From NCBI GenBank assembly GCA_000469685.2, contig LS997567.1:33697973-33761972 (forward strand): a stretch of DNA of 64,000 nt. The letters are read 5' to 3'. The stretch comes from Haemonchus contortus. Taxonomy: Eukaryota; Nematoda; Chromadorea; Rhabditida; Trichostrongylidae. A program made the position numbers and the translations under genes. Position 1 is the first letter of the stretch; the number at the start of each line of letters is the position of its first letter. A model generated the notes under the pieces. That model ran no database searches. It saw nothing but the letters and a program-made list of their open reading frames with translations, and was not told where the DNA came from. This document shows, piece after piece, positions 48,378 through 58,034 of the stretch.

Positions 48378-48380
48378 TTT

Positions 48381-48392
48381 TGGTGCATCGGC
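48381..48392 (+). promoter_or_regulatory. primer binding site, tRNA-Gly
   Basis: TGGTGCATCGGC lies three bases after the LTR and is complementary to the 3' end GCCGATGCACCA of animal tRNA-Gly(GCC). From memory the match is 12 of 12 and then stops. Confidence 0.75.
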
Positions 48393-48433
48393 TAAAATAA
48401 GTCGAGTAGATAAGCCAAAAAATCTTAGAATTA

Positions 48434-48552
48434 GAATCAAACGTGGTTCTAAAACATTCGAAAGCTAAATAAAACTGAATCTAACGAGGTTTTGTACAAC
48501 AAGCAGAATCGAACGAGGTTCTGTGATATAAAAAGAATCGAACGAGGTTCTT
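48434..48552 (+). promoter_or_regulatory. four repeated palindromic motifs in the leader
   Basis: GAATCAAACGTGGTTC, GAATCTAACGAGGTTT, GAATCGAACGAGGTTC and the same again start at 48434, 48477, 48506 and 48535. The last two contain the dyad GAAC-N3-GTTC and are 29 bases apart. The position, between primer site and gag, is that of regulatory or packaging signals in other elements. The function is inferred. Confidence 0.5.
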
Positions 48553-48607
48553 CATTAACTTTACAATTAATAGCATAATAACAAGCAAACTTAATCAACA
48601 CAAAGCA

Positions 48608-49345
48608 ATGGCCCTTTCACTCCATAGAAAGCCCATTCTCGCCAACGCCAATACCCTAAAAAACCTAGTAACACGCTACGGAGTTTATACTGCTAGGGTC
48701 GAATACCCTATTTCAGATAAGGAATCCTACGAAAAATGTAGGTCCACCATTGCGCTCCTACAAAGCGGCGCTAGGTTACTAAAAGAGGGGCAAGATAAGT
48801 TAGAGAGACGCTTCGATGAGATAAAGGAGGAATATAAAGCATGCAAAAATAAGTCGGTTAGAAAGGACCTACTGCTCGAAATAGAGCAGATCGAGGAAGA
48901 GTCGCAGATGCACTCGATAATGACCGATGCGGACGAGCTCGGTTACATGCTCGCGGCACGATTAGATGAGGTGAAGAGTGCCCTAGATGGAATGGCAATT
49001 GACCTAGGCTACACTCCGCGCAACTCCCAAAACTTGCAATTGATCGATGTAGAAGAGAGGGAGTCCACAAATACCAATCCTGAAGAAAACTCGGGAAGGA
49101 ATACCGAGATCATTTCGGAAAGTAGCACCCCACCCAGCACTACAGTAGGGGGAAATAATGCGCAAACAATCCCGCAAAAGTCCTGCCGCTCCGTAAAGCC
49201 TCCCCAAGTGTCGCTACCGAAATTTCACGGCAGTGCTGAAGATTTCCCAGAATACTGGGCAATCTTCGAAACACTCGTCCATAATAGCTCCGAATTGGAC
49301 ACTATGGAAAAAGATTCTCCTACTCAAAGAGAGTCTAGTAGGTAA
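48608..49345 (+). CDS. gag: BEL Gag, N-terminal part
   Basis: Starts at the first good ATG after the leader (AAAGCAATGG). The first ~125 residues are charged and helical (likely coiled coil: LLEIEQIEEESQ, ARLDEVK). A Ser/Thr/Asn-rich linker follows. From about residue 200 the DUF1759-type capsid motif starts (LPKFHGSAEDFPEYWAIFETL). The frame leaves this domain at the A-run 49308-49312 and ends at 49345 with unrelated codons. The overlapping frame continues the domain. BEL elements normally keep gag and pol in one frame, so one extra A (five instead of four) is the simplest explanation. Role: structural protein of the cytoplasmic particle. Confidence 0.85.
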   Translation: MALSLHRKPILANANTLKNLVTRYGVYTARVEYPISDKESYEKCRSTIALLQSGARLLKEGQDKLERRFDEIKEEYKACKNKSVRKDLLLEIEQIEEESQMHSIMTDADELGYMLAARLDEVKSALDGMAIDLGYTPRNSQNLQLIDVEERESTNTNPEENSGRNTEIISESSTPPSTTVGGNNAQTIPQKSCRSVKPPQVSLPKFHGSAEDFPEYWAIFETLVHNSSELDTMEKDSPTQRESSR

Positions 49346-52300
49346 GGCCCAAAATTCAATAAAGGGCATAAGGCTAGTTCCAGATAACTACAACTGGATT
49401 ATCGAAACCTTACACAAAAATTATCTCAATCAACCCGCGAGTAGAGCGCATATTGTACAAAAGCTGATTCATATGAAACCCGCAGCTAATACGGCCGAAA
49501 GTTGCTCAGCAGTTTTCGACAGCATTCAGGTGCTAGTGCACCAAATGATCTCCGCAGGGCATGACGTGCGGAGAACATGCGAGCCAGTATGGCATGAACT
49601 CATACTAGCAAAGTTCCCGTGGGACATTGTAAAACCCGTTCTGATAAATGGTCAATCGAAAGACCAACAAACAATCGAAGACCTGATGACTCAGTTAAAG
49701 GGAGAAATCAGTGCGATACAATATGTTGACTGTAGGTTAGGTCACGCTAATAAAACCATTAGGGCTAATAACGTCGATCATCCACGACCCCAATACAGCG
49801 ATAAGTGCATTTTCTGCCACAGGAATAACCACTCATCATTGAGCTGTAGGTCGATAACGGATCAAGGCCGTCGCCGAAAGATCCTAAAAGAAGAGAACAG
49901 GTGCTGGAAGTGCTGTTCTCCAAGTCATAGCAGCTTTGACTGCCAAAGAGCCGACTGTTCCCGATGTGGCCAAAAACATCACCTGTCGTTATGCGTCAAG
50001 AAAGACGATAACGTGATGATGGGGCAAAAAGATACCCGGAATAATAACCAAAGCGGTGTTCGAAAAGAGCATCCCTCCAGATCTCAGGGAAACCAAGGCA
50101 GGAGTAATAGCAATCTCCAGAGGAACCAAATCGGCGCCTCCTATCCCAATAGTCATTCGAACAACAACGCCCAAATGAGGGCAGAAGACACTGTTCTTCT
50201 TGCTAATCAGCAAAACCATTCGAACTCTCAGCTATTTCTAATGACTGCTGAGGGAAACATGTATAACTTTAAGAAACAAGCGTACGAGAAGGTACTCTTT
50301 TTCTTCGATTCTGGGGCACAAAAATCCGTCATAAAAGAAGAGGTAGCAGAGCAGTTTGGCCTCCCAAAGTTAAGGACAGAAGTCTGCACCATGTCAGGCA
50401 TAGGTGGCCACGTAGAAAGTTTCGAGAGCCACGTTGTCACAATAAAGGTGAGCTCGGTGTTTGGAGACGAACTAGAAATGAGGATGCTCACGAAACCGAT
50501 ACTCACCAATGGTTTCCCGAGCGTTAGGCTCACAGAAAATGACATCGACTTCTTAAAAGAAAACAACATTTGCCTGTCAAATTCGAACCTACGGGGAGGG
50601 CTTCAAACCCCTCACATACTTATTGGGCTTGACTACTACCACGAACTCATATCTGGTCAAAACCACGCGATCAAAACACCCTCCGGGCTTCATATCGCGC
50701 GGACAATATTCGGTCCGACAATATACGGTAAAGGATCATTGGCAGGAGAGAGCATCTGCTGCAATTCCTTTCATGCGACAACAGCTCTTCATGAACAAAG
50801 CGAGCAAATAATGCTCCGCAAAATGTTCGAATTAGAAGGGCTAGGAATCACAGAAGAGGAATGTCACAACGATGACAAAACTCACAAATACCTAGAACAT
50901 TATTCCAAAACAATTCTGTTCAAAGATGGCTACGTAACAGCCCATTTCCCTTTGAAAGAAAATGTTGTCCATTTAGAAGACAACTACAGCGTGGCGATTC
51001 GCCGCCTTGAATCCCTTCAGCATACATTACGACAGTCCTCCGACCAACGCAAATGGTACTCACAAATAATTGGGAAGTACGTGGATGAAGGAACCATAGA
51101 GTCCTTCACTGAGGCGGAACCTGGAGCTGTTGGCACCTATTATATGCCTCACTCCGGCGTGTGGAGACCGAACAAAAAGGTGCCACTCAGAATAGTCTTT
51201 GACGCGTCCTCCAAACGAAAAGGCAAGGTTTCGCTAAATGATGTTATCCACAAAGGGGAATCCTTCATAAATAAGATCCATGACATATTGATAACCTCTC
51301 GAAGAGGCAATATTGTCCTTATGTGCGACATCGAAGCAGCCTTTACTCAGATACGCCTTGTGGAACCACATAAGGATCTGTGTAGGTTTTTGTGGGTTAA
51401 AAATATACAATTTCCACCCACTAGAGACAACCTGGTTCACTATCGCTTTCGAAGACTCCCATTTGGAGTGACGGCATCCCCCAGTATACTTAACATGGCC
51501 TTAGCATCATACCTCAATGGCCATGCTTCTCCATTAGCGAACGAAATCGCAAATCATCTTTATGTCGACAACATAATGATGATGGCTAACACTGTAGAAG
51601 AAGCCTTATGTAAGTACCATCAATCAAAGGAACTCTTCGCTAAAATCGGAATGAACCTCCGAGAATATATTTCGAACTCTTACGAAGTTAACTCAGCAAT
51701 TCCCAAAGAGGACAGACTAGAAACAGACTGCCTAAAAGTCCTGGGTGTCAATTACGACACAGCGACTGATGCGTACAGAGTACACACTAACTTTCGATTA
51801 GCGGACAAACTTACAAAGAAAGACATAGTAAGTCAAATAAATTCCGTATATGACCCAATAGGTCTAGCGGGCCCATTACTGGTGCAGTTAAAGTCGTTGA
51901 TGAGGGAAGTTTTCGATCAAGGAGTTGATTGGAAAACCTACCTCGACTCCGTAACATGCCACAAATGGAACCAATTGTGCAGCGAAATCACCAACGCGAC
52001 TATCTCCGTGCCGCGGAGTCTAAACACGATCTCCGGAGGGAAATTTCGCTTGTGGGTTTTTGCAGACGCTAGTAAACTTGCCATAGCTACATGCGCGTAC
52101 GGGCAGAATATTCAAACGAGAAAAGTCTCGAATCTGCTCAGTGGGAAAACGCGACTAACACCCAAAAAGGTTCGCCAAACAATCCCGCGACTAGAACTTT
52201 TGGGTCTTCTCATGGCAATCCGACTTAGTCATTCCATCGTGCACAACCTGTGTGACTTAATAGAAGACGTATCAGTTGTGACCGATAGCGAAATTGCTTT

Positions 52301-54518
52301 GTGGTGGTTAAAATCCGCAAAGAAATTGCCCGTTTTCGTTGCAAACCTAAAAGAGCGCATCGCAAACGGTAAAAAGGCAATAGAATCCAGAAACATTTCC
52401 GTTTCATACTTCCATGTTGACACGTCTCACAACCCAGCAGATGCTGGTACAAGGGGACTAACATCGCAAAGTATAATCAACCACGACTGGGTGAGGGGAC
52501 CTCGCTGGCTAGAGGAAAAGCCCAACACTTGGCCAATCAAATCATTAGATGCTATCGTTGAGGTACCCTTTGAACAAGAGCAGTTGGAATCTTTGGCTTT
52601 CGTAGAAACGTCGGTCGACCCTCGCAAGAAAACAGTAGAGCTCATAGACTTGTCGCGATTCTCTAGGCTTCACAGAGCGCTCCGTGTTGTTTCCTTGGTC
52701 GGAAAAGCAACAAAATGCTGGACCGAAGCAACCAACAAAAATAGAGCGTTGAACATAAAACTTTCTATAGCGCAACAATTCTCCACAGCGAAGGAGATCT
52801 TGTCATCCGACATGGAACTAGCGGAACAGATAATTATCGTCCAAGAGCAAAGTCAGGAAAGTTTAAAAAACTTGCAAAAAAGGTTTCCTGACAAGAAGAT
52901 CATACATGATCCAAGCGGTATAATTAGGCACGAATCGCGGCTACAAAACGCTGTTCTCCCTAAGGACACTAGATCACCCATTTATATTCCACCCAAGTCA
53001 GAGCTGGTACGTCTGCTCTTTTGGCAAATCCACAGTGAGAACGCGCATTGCGGGAAGGAACATACGCTAAACATAGCACGCCAAAGATTTTGGATTCCTC
53101 GCGCATCGAACTCCTTCCGAACGTTCTTGAATACTTTCAAAAGATATCGAGGTTTGCCTCTAGGAGCTCCATTAATGCCACCGCTACCAACGGACAGAGT
53201 TGTAGAGGCGAAACCATTTCAAAACACTGGGTGCGATTTCATGGGCCCCTTCATTGCAAAAACACAAGAGAAAATGTACGTGGCCCTTTACACTTGCCTG
53301 ACCACACGCGCAGTTCATTTAGAAGTTGTGGAAAACATGTCCACAGGAGCATTCTTGAATAGCTTCATCAGATATATCTCTAGAAGGGGTATTCCTAAGA
53401 TAATGCGTACCGATTGCGGCACGAACTTTAAACAAGGGGAACAAATTATAGCCGCCATGTTTGAGAACGATGAAGTAACGGGGCAATCTCTTATGACCTA
53501 CTGCGCCTCCGAAAGAATAAAATGGTTATTCAACCCTCCCGCATCACCTTGGATGGGAGGAGTTTGGGAACGGCTAGTAGCATCGGTCAAAAAAGCACTT
53601 AACAAGGCCGTCGGGCGGAGGAAGTTGAGTTTCACGGAAATGTGTACTGTTATCACGAGAATAGAGGCAATCCTTAACACAAGACCATTAACAAAAGTAA
53701 ACGTAGAAGACATCACACAAATCCCTCTTCGCCCGGTGGATTTTCTTCAGGGTAACGTCAGATTCTCACTTCCAGAAAAAGGAACTGAGCAGAACGAAGA
53801 CGATCCTGTGTATGACCCCGAATTCATCCAATCACGAAAGCAAGCCGAAGAGGCGATTCTCTTTTCCGAAATGATAGCAAACAAATTTTGGGATTGCTGG
53901 AAGTGCGAGTACTTAGTATCTCTTCGAGAAATGCAAAAACAGCGTTTAAAGCAACCTAAACACTCTCAACGGTCGTGCCCAGAAGAAGGCGAGATCGTAC
54001 TTATTGAGCAAGAGCTCGTTCCAAGAGGAACGTGGTCTTACGGCAAGGTCACGGAAATTATTGAATCCACCGATGGCTTGATTAGATCGGCAAAAATCCT
54101 CATGCCAAACCACAAGATTATCCATCGCCCTCTTAACAAAATCTACCCGTTAGAAATTCGCAGTTCACCCAATACAAAAGTCACAAGGGACAGCGCTGCA
54201 AAAAAGATCATAATACATCCTTCAGGGCCCGATCTAAACAACCCATTAGCTCCACCCCCAAGCTCACAAACGCTGCAGGAGCGACAATCTCTACCTCGCT
54301 CCTCTAAAACGCGTGCTAGAGAATTTTTCAAGGAATTAGACTGTGCCGTTACCCATACAAAGTCATCGCTTCCTACAACATATTTGCTGATGCTCATGAC
54401 GTTAATGGCGATGATGTCCGCTATTTTAGCAACCAGTGAACTTCCCTTCATATGGTGTGGTAATGGGGTTGTACACGTACCCCCCAATCAAAGGTTGGCT
54501 CGAGATCTGCATCACTAG
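49233..54518 (+). CDS. pol: BEL Gag C-terminus and Pol (PR-RT-RH-IN)
   Basis: An open frame of 1761 codons; it is used from about 49313, after the gag frame change, so the codons before that are spurious. Three CX2CX4HX4C zinc knuckles lie at residues ~192-254. The aspartic protease has DSG at 359. RT has box A (CDIEAAF) near 699 and YVDN at 777, where many RTs have YVDD. RNase H begins near 945 (FADAS). The integrase keeps D1335, D1394 and E1446, but in the zinc domain the two histidines are present and the expected CxxC reads LNTF. A DUF5641-type C-terminus (GEIVLIEQELVPRG) is near 1585. The last ~40 codons look like the envelope signal peptide (from 54390), so pol probably ends before that. 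Apart from gag, no break was found. Confidence 0.92.
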   Translation: MLKISQNTGQSSKHSSIIAPNWTLWKKILLLKESLVGKAQNSIKGIRLVPDNYNWIIETLHKNYLNQPASRAHIVQKLIHMKPAANTAESCSAVFDSIQVLVHQMISAGHDVRRTCEPVWHELILAKFPWDIVKPVLINGQSKDQQTIEDLMTQLKGEISAIQYVDCRLGHANKTIRANNVDHPRPQYSDKCIFCHRNNHSSLSCRSITDQGRRRKILKEENRCWKCCSPSHSSFDCQRADCSRCGQKHHLSLCVKKDDNVMMGQKDTRNNNQSGVRKEHPSRSQGNQGRSNSNLQRNQIGASYPNSHSNNNAQMRAEDTVLLANQQNHSNSQLFLMTAEGNMYNFKKQAYEKVLFFFDSGAQKSVIKEEVAEQFGLPKLRTEVCTMSGIGGHVESFESHVVTIKVSSVFGDELEMRMLTKPILTNGFPSVRLTENDIDFLKENNICLSNSNLRGGLQTPHILIGLDYYHELISGQNHAIKTPSGLHIARTIFGPTIYGKGSLAGESICCNSFHATTALHEQSEQIMLRKMFELEGLGITEEECHNDDKTHKYLEHYSKTILFKDGYVTAHFPLKENVVHLEDNYSVAIRRLESLQHTLRQSSDQRKWYSQIIGKYVDEGTIESFTEAEPGAVGTYYMPHSGVWRPNKKVPLRIVFDASSKRKGKVSLNDVIHKGESFINKIHDILITSRRGNIVLMCDIEAAFTQIRLVEPHKDLCRFLWVKNIQFPPTRDNLVHYRFRRLPFGVTASPSILNMALASYLNGHASPLANEIANHLYVDNIMMMANTVEEALCKYHQSKELFAKIGMNLREYISNSYEVNSAIPKEDRLETDCLKVLGVNYDTATDAYRVHTNFRLADKLTKKDIVSQINSVYDPIGLAGPLLVQLKSLMREVFDQGVDWKTYLDSVTCHKWNQLCSEITNATISVPRSLNTISGGKFRLWVFADASKLAIATCAYGQNIQTRKVSNLLSGKTRLTPKKVRQTIPRLELLGLLMAIRLSHSIVHNLCDLIEDVSVVTDSEIALWWLKSAKKLPVFVANLKERIANGKKAIESRNISVSYFHVDTSHNPADAGTRGLTSQSIINHDWVRGPRWLEEKPNTWPIKSLDAIVEVPFEQEQLESLAFVETSVDPRKKTVELIDLSRFSRLHRALRVVSLVGKATKCWTEATNKNRALNIKLSIAQQFSTAKEILSSDMELAEQIIIVQEQSQESLKNLQKRFPDKKIIHDPSGIIRHESRLQNAVLPKDTRSPIYIPPKSELVRLLFWQIHSENAHCGKEHTLNIARQRFWIPRASNSFRTFLNTFKRYRGLPLGAPLMPPLPTDRVVEAKPFQNTGCDFMGPFIAKTQEKMYVALYTCLTTRAVHLEVVENMSTGAFLNSFIRYISRRGIPKIMRTDCGTNFKQGEQIIAAMFENDEVTGQSLMTYCASERIKWLFNPPASPWMGGVWERLVASVKKALNKAVGRRKLSFTEMCTVITRIEAILNTRPLTKVNVEDITQIPLRPVDFLQGNVRFSLPEKGTEQNEDDPVYDPEFIQSRKQAEEAILFSEMIANKFWDCWKCEYLVSLREMQKQRLKQPKHSQRSCPEEGEIVLIEQELVPRGTWSYGKVTEIIESTDGLIRSAKILMPNHKIIHRPLNKIYPLEIRSSPNTKVTRDSAAKKIIIHPSGPDLNNPLAPPPSSQTLQERQSLPRSSKTRAREFFKELDCAVTHTKSSLPTTYLLMLMTLMAMMSAILATSELPFIWCGNGVVHVPPNQRLARDLHH

Positions 54519-56510
54519 TGAATGCCAGTCATTCATTAACAAAACGCAACCATCTACCTATTTGCTGCCCATTTCCCCACAGGCAAGGATATCGACGTAC
54601 GTTTACGGACCCAAGAAAGCAGTGGTTTACGTGAGCGAATTTTGGTCTGCGATAGAGCAAAATTTTGTGATCATCAGTACTTTCTGTCAAAAACCTTACT
54701 AGGCAACCCACACTGCTGGCCATTGGGTGCAATTGTAACGACAGCCATTCTACTCTATTTGTTCATTATAACGGTAATAGGGATTGCATGGACAGCAATT
54801 AAAATCTCAAAAAGGCTCGGTAAGAAAGCTCCTACCAACGATAGTGCTTAGGGAACCAAATACAAAAAATGCTCCGACCTGCAGTTTCGAGTTAGCCCAA
54901 CTTCCACAACCAGCGCTCACCATTTGCATAGTGATAAGCCTTCTTTCTCTTAGCAGCGCTTGCCAACATGGCTTTATGCGTCACTCTGCGGAACTCGTGT
55001 GCAACGAAGCAGATTACTGCCACTTAGAATACAGCAGAGAACTGTTATTCAACAGGCTGCAATCAGAGCTCTGTATCGAAATTCGGCACGGCAACAAATC
55101 TGTTGGTGCAGCAAAGTTCGTGAAGAAAAAGGTGGAGTTCAAATGCTCCAAAGTCATAGAGTTCTTCACAAGGCCCACAGTAGTGAAAATATTTCACGCA
55201 AAACATTGCGCCAACGTCGGCTCATGCACTAATGACAAATGCGATAGATTCAACCCTAATGAGACAGTTGCTGAACTGAACTATACCAGAAAACACCCAG
55301 GTTACTCCGGCTGTATGAGCAGCTGTGGAGGAATCTTCTGCGGTTGCTTTCTTCCACTGCCAAGCTGTTGGTTTTTCAGAGTTGTCCATACACCTGTTTC
55401 AGAACGTGTCTTAGAAATAGTACGGTGTCCCCACTGGACACCTACAGTAACCTTGAGCATAGAGGTAACAATAGCGGACCGAACAGATAAGTTTGAACGC
55501 TCCTTTCAGCCCTACGTCACAGAACAGTTTCGGGATTTCAACATTACGGTCGCTTCCATACAGAAGCTCAAAACCTCACTAGATAACAATCAATTCGCTA
55601 TTTCGTCAGATAGAGCCTACGCATTACCCCCAATTACCAGTTACCGGTAGCACGTACTTCAGCTGGACAAGCTTTTAATAATTTCGCCTCGTGCACTAAT
55701 CTCGTACGTTGCGATTGTGGCAATTCCCCCCTGAGTTGTCAATGCCCTGACGAATCCATCCATAAGCTTCGCGATAACACGCTAAGCAGGTTGCCTCTAC
55801 AAGCGCCCCATACAGAAATAACTGCCAAGGCTAGCGATATCGTTGCTACGTCCAACGAGGAGGAAATGGTAATACGGATCGAATCAAGGTTTTTGCACAA
55901 TACCGCCGAACTTGTAATCAACCAAGGGCGCACATTCAACATTTCTGAGCTAACGGGTTGTTACGACTGCGCGATTGGCGCACATTTTACAGCTATTTGC
56001 AATTCACAAGTACGAGCATCAGTAATCGTAGTTTGCGAATCCAAACAATTTTTCGTTAAATGTGGGCCATCCGGTGAAATCAATCACATCATACTGAGTT
56101 TTAATCACCCAACAGTACACGAACAGTGCAACGCTCATTGCTCGGACATTTCAACCAAATTCTTGTTAAATGGATCATTGCTCTATCATATAGAAGCACC
56201 TGTAGGCATGTCTACCTTTGAAAGGGACACCCATGGAATTCCTCTGAAACACCAGTGGTTCTCCGATATAAGCTTTCCGAGTCTTGATCCGTTGCTTAAA
56301 GTGATTAGAAGGTATTGGAAAACAGCCTTAGGATGTATCACCGTTGCTTTCGGCTTAGCGGCTTTAACCTATATAGCCGGCCCCATGCTTCTATTGTTCA
56401 TTCTAAAAATAGGAGCAACCATCCTTTCCGCCATACTCTCGTGCATCTGGAAAGTTATGAAAAGCCTCGCAAAATGCACAAGTAATGGTATATCTGCCAT
56501 TTCCCCATAA
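54390..56510 (+). pseudogene. env: BEL envelope-like glycoprotein, frame-broken
   Basis: A hydrophobic signal peptide (LMTLMAMMSAILA) starts at 54390 in the pol frame. A short ectodomain follows (WCGNG; later CITSECQSF), then CDRAKFCDHQYF and a membrane segment (about 54735-54795), a basic tail, and a second signal-like segment near 54920-54960. Next comes a Cys-rich domain with GCMSSCGGIFCGCFLP and CWFFRVVHTP (about 55310-55395), which fits the phlebovirus-like Gc (G2, class II fusion) family known in nematode BEL elements. A C-terminal membrane anchor lies at about 56325-56430. The frame alternates between two phases, with changes near 54485 (run of six C), 54640, 54850 and 55640. The change at 54850 might be a real boundary between two products; the others look like indels or assembly errors. 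As it stands no complete envelope can be made. Confidence 0.75.
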
Positions 56511-57629
56511 TGTTCGGGTTAATAGGAATAAAGGGACCACACACCTTAATAGTAATCATATTTATGATTTATCAGTCAAGAAACAAAGTCAAAAGTATAC
56601 TAAACGTTATTCATTATCGCTAATCTCTCAAGCTTAGCCTACTATGTCTACGATCTACAAAGTTGCGTGGTGAAGAAGTGGTCGAAAGCTGTTTAACCCC
56701 CGCCACCCACATTTTGGCTTCACACGGAGTTAACAGCAATTCTGATAAAGCAACTCGAATATCCAAAAATACCAGCTAGTTGTTCTTGCGGCACCCCCGA
56801 GCCAGCTCCTTAGGTTCGTAATTAGATTAAAGAGATTGAGTTCGATGGTGTACACACCCGCCTCTGTAGGGCTGCGGCCTCGTAGTGGGTTATCTTCGAG
56901 ACACTGGCATGGTTAACTTTGGTTGATTGCTGTATTGCTGTTCTCCAAATTACATACTCAAAAAACGGCGGGTTACTAAAACGGGCTTCGATCATAATCC
57001 ACTCCAACTAATTGCTTCCAATTACTATTTGCTCATACATGCTTTGAACGTTATAAACATTATTTACGCATACGTTACATAAATAAATAATACGACTGAT
57101 AAATCAAAAATTAAATATGATCATCAAATGAGGCAGCTACATCTTTTCGCTGCTCAAAGTCGACCCATACCCCAACGAGGGATAACCCCAAGTATAGAGC
57201 AATACCATTTGACTCGATATTAGGTTGGGTGTTAATAAGCCAACTGACTTTGACGACCCGTATAGTGGTGTCAAACGAGTTTGTAACCGCAGAAAACTTC
57301 ATCGACTTGGTCATCAACGGCTCGCAGGTAAGCGCCGAAAGGCTCACAGGTGAATAGATTGCCGACGAAAAGCGCTCTTATTCATTCTTATCCTCCGAGC
57401 TCGTGATAATTGCCTCATGTTAACACTAATTCTCTTTATTTCACAATGATCTCTCCTTCGCCACAATAGCCAGAAGCCCGTGAATTACGGGCCGCAACTA
57501 CGACGCGGCCACACTCATTCATCAAGAAAAAGAATTGTCGAGCCGCCGTGTAGATATATTTTATCATGTTGTCATGTATATGTGCATAGTTAAATCCCCA
57601 TTGAATTGTAAACTCCGTTGCCGGCGGAG
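56511..57629. other. noncoding region between env and 3' LTR
   Basis: About 1.1 kb without a plus-strand gene. A 78-codon frame on the minus strand (57347-57111) has no motif I know. No clear polypurine tract precedes the LTR; the last bases are GCCGGCGGAG. Confidence 0.5.
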
Positions 57630-57947
57630 TATCGTCGTCTATTGCGACGATCACCTCACCATACCTTCCTATCTCGTCGTCTCACTGTCTGAGACGACTC
57701 CCTCTAGCTTAACCCACGCCCCTAAACGGTGCGGGGTCAAGCGGCCCCGAGATAAGTAGGTCCCTCATTCTACCTTACGCAACAGCAGAGGCAGCACGTG
57801 GGTTGTATTGTTTAGATAAATTCTTATTACTAACACTTTACTTGTGTGCATTTTATAGCGGTAACGACCGCGCTTATTATTCCAGTTACTTTATTTTACT
57901 CCGTTATTACCGGAGTCATTATTATAAACCACTGAACCACCCAAACA
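57630..57947 (+). repeat. 3' LTR of the BEL element
   Basis: 318 bp, differing from the 5' LTR at two positions only. Followed directly by the ACATG target duplication (57948-57952) and the remaining 73 bases of the MULE-type arm. Confidence 0.92.
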
Positions 57948-58034
57948 ACATGAGCGTGGCGCGGGTTACGGTATTGCGGTCCCACAGCGAAATTCGCAGC
58001 CGCCCCTCAGTTTATAAATAGCACCACAAGGGTT

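Larger units (their letters stand above)
48060..57947 (+). mobile_element. BEL/Pao LTR retrotransposon with envelope gene
   Basis: A 9.9 kb element bounded by 318 bp LTRs and flanked by the 5 bp duplication ACATG (48055-48059 and 57948-57952). Order: LTR, tRNA-Gly primer site, leader, gag, protease, RT, RNase H, integrase, envelope, 1.1 kb noncoding, LTR. Protease before RT and integrase last, plus DUF1759-type gag and the A17-type RNase H region, are typical of BEL/Pao. LTRs differ at only two positions, so the insertion is young. Frame breaks in gag and env are described separately. Confidence 0.92.
47408..58025. mobile_element. MULE-type inverted-repeat element (host of the BEL insertion)
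   Basis: The ends GGAGCTATTTTTAAACTGAG (47408) and CTCAGTTTATAAATAGCACC (to 58025) are inverted repeats. They are flanked by the identical 9 bp ACAAGGGTT at 47399-47407 and 58026-58034. A 9 bp duplication and long inverted ends are the hallmarks of Mutator-like elements. Removing the BEL insertion leaves ~725 bp: 47408-48059 plus 57953-58025. The arms are then ~165 bp. The left arm is 47408 to about 47572. The right arm is split by the retrotransposon, 73 bases lying after it. No transposase is encoded, so it is non-autonomous. Confidence 0.85.

Noticed and set aside
49233..49312. Start of the 1761-codon frame as a true translation start
   Set aside because: The first codon is GTG and the upstream part of this frame has no capsid similarity; the real protein enters this frame from gag near 49313.
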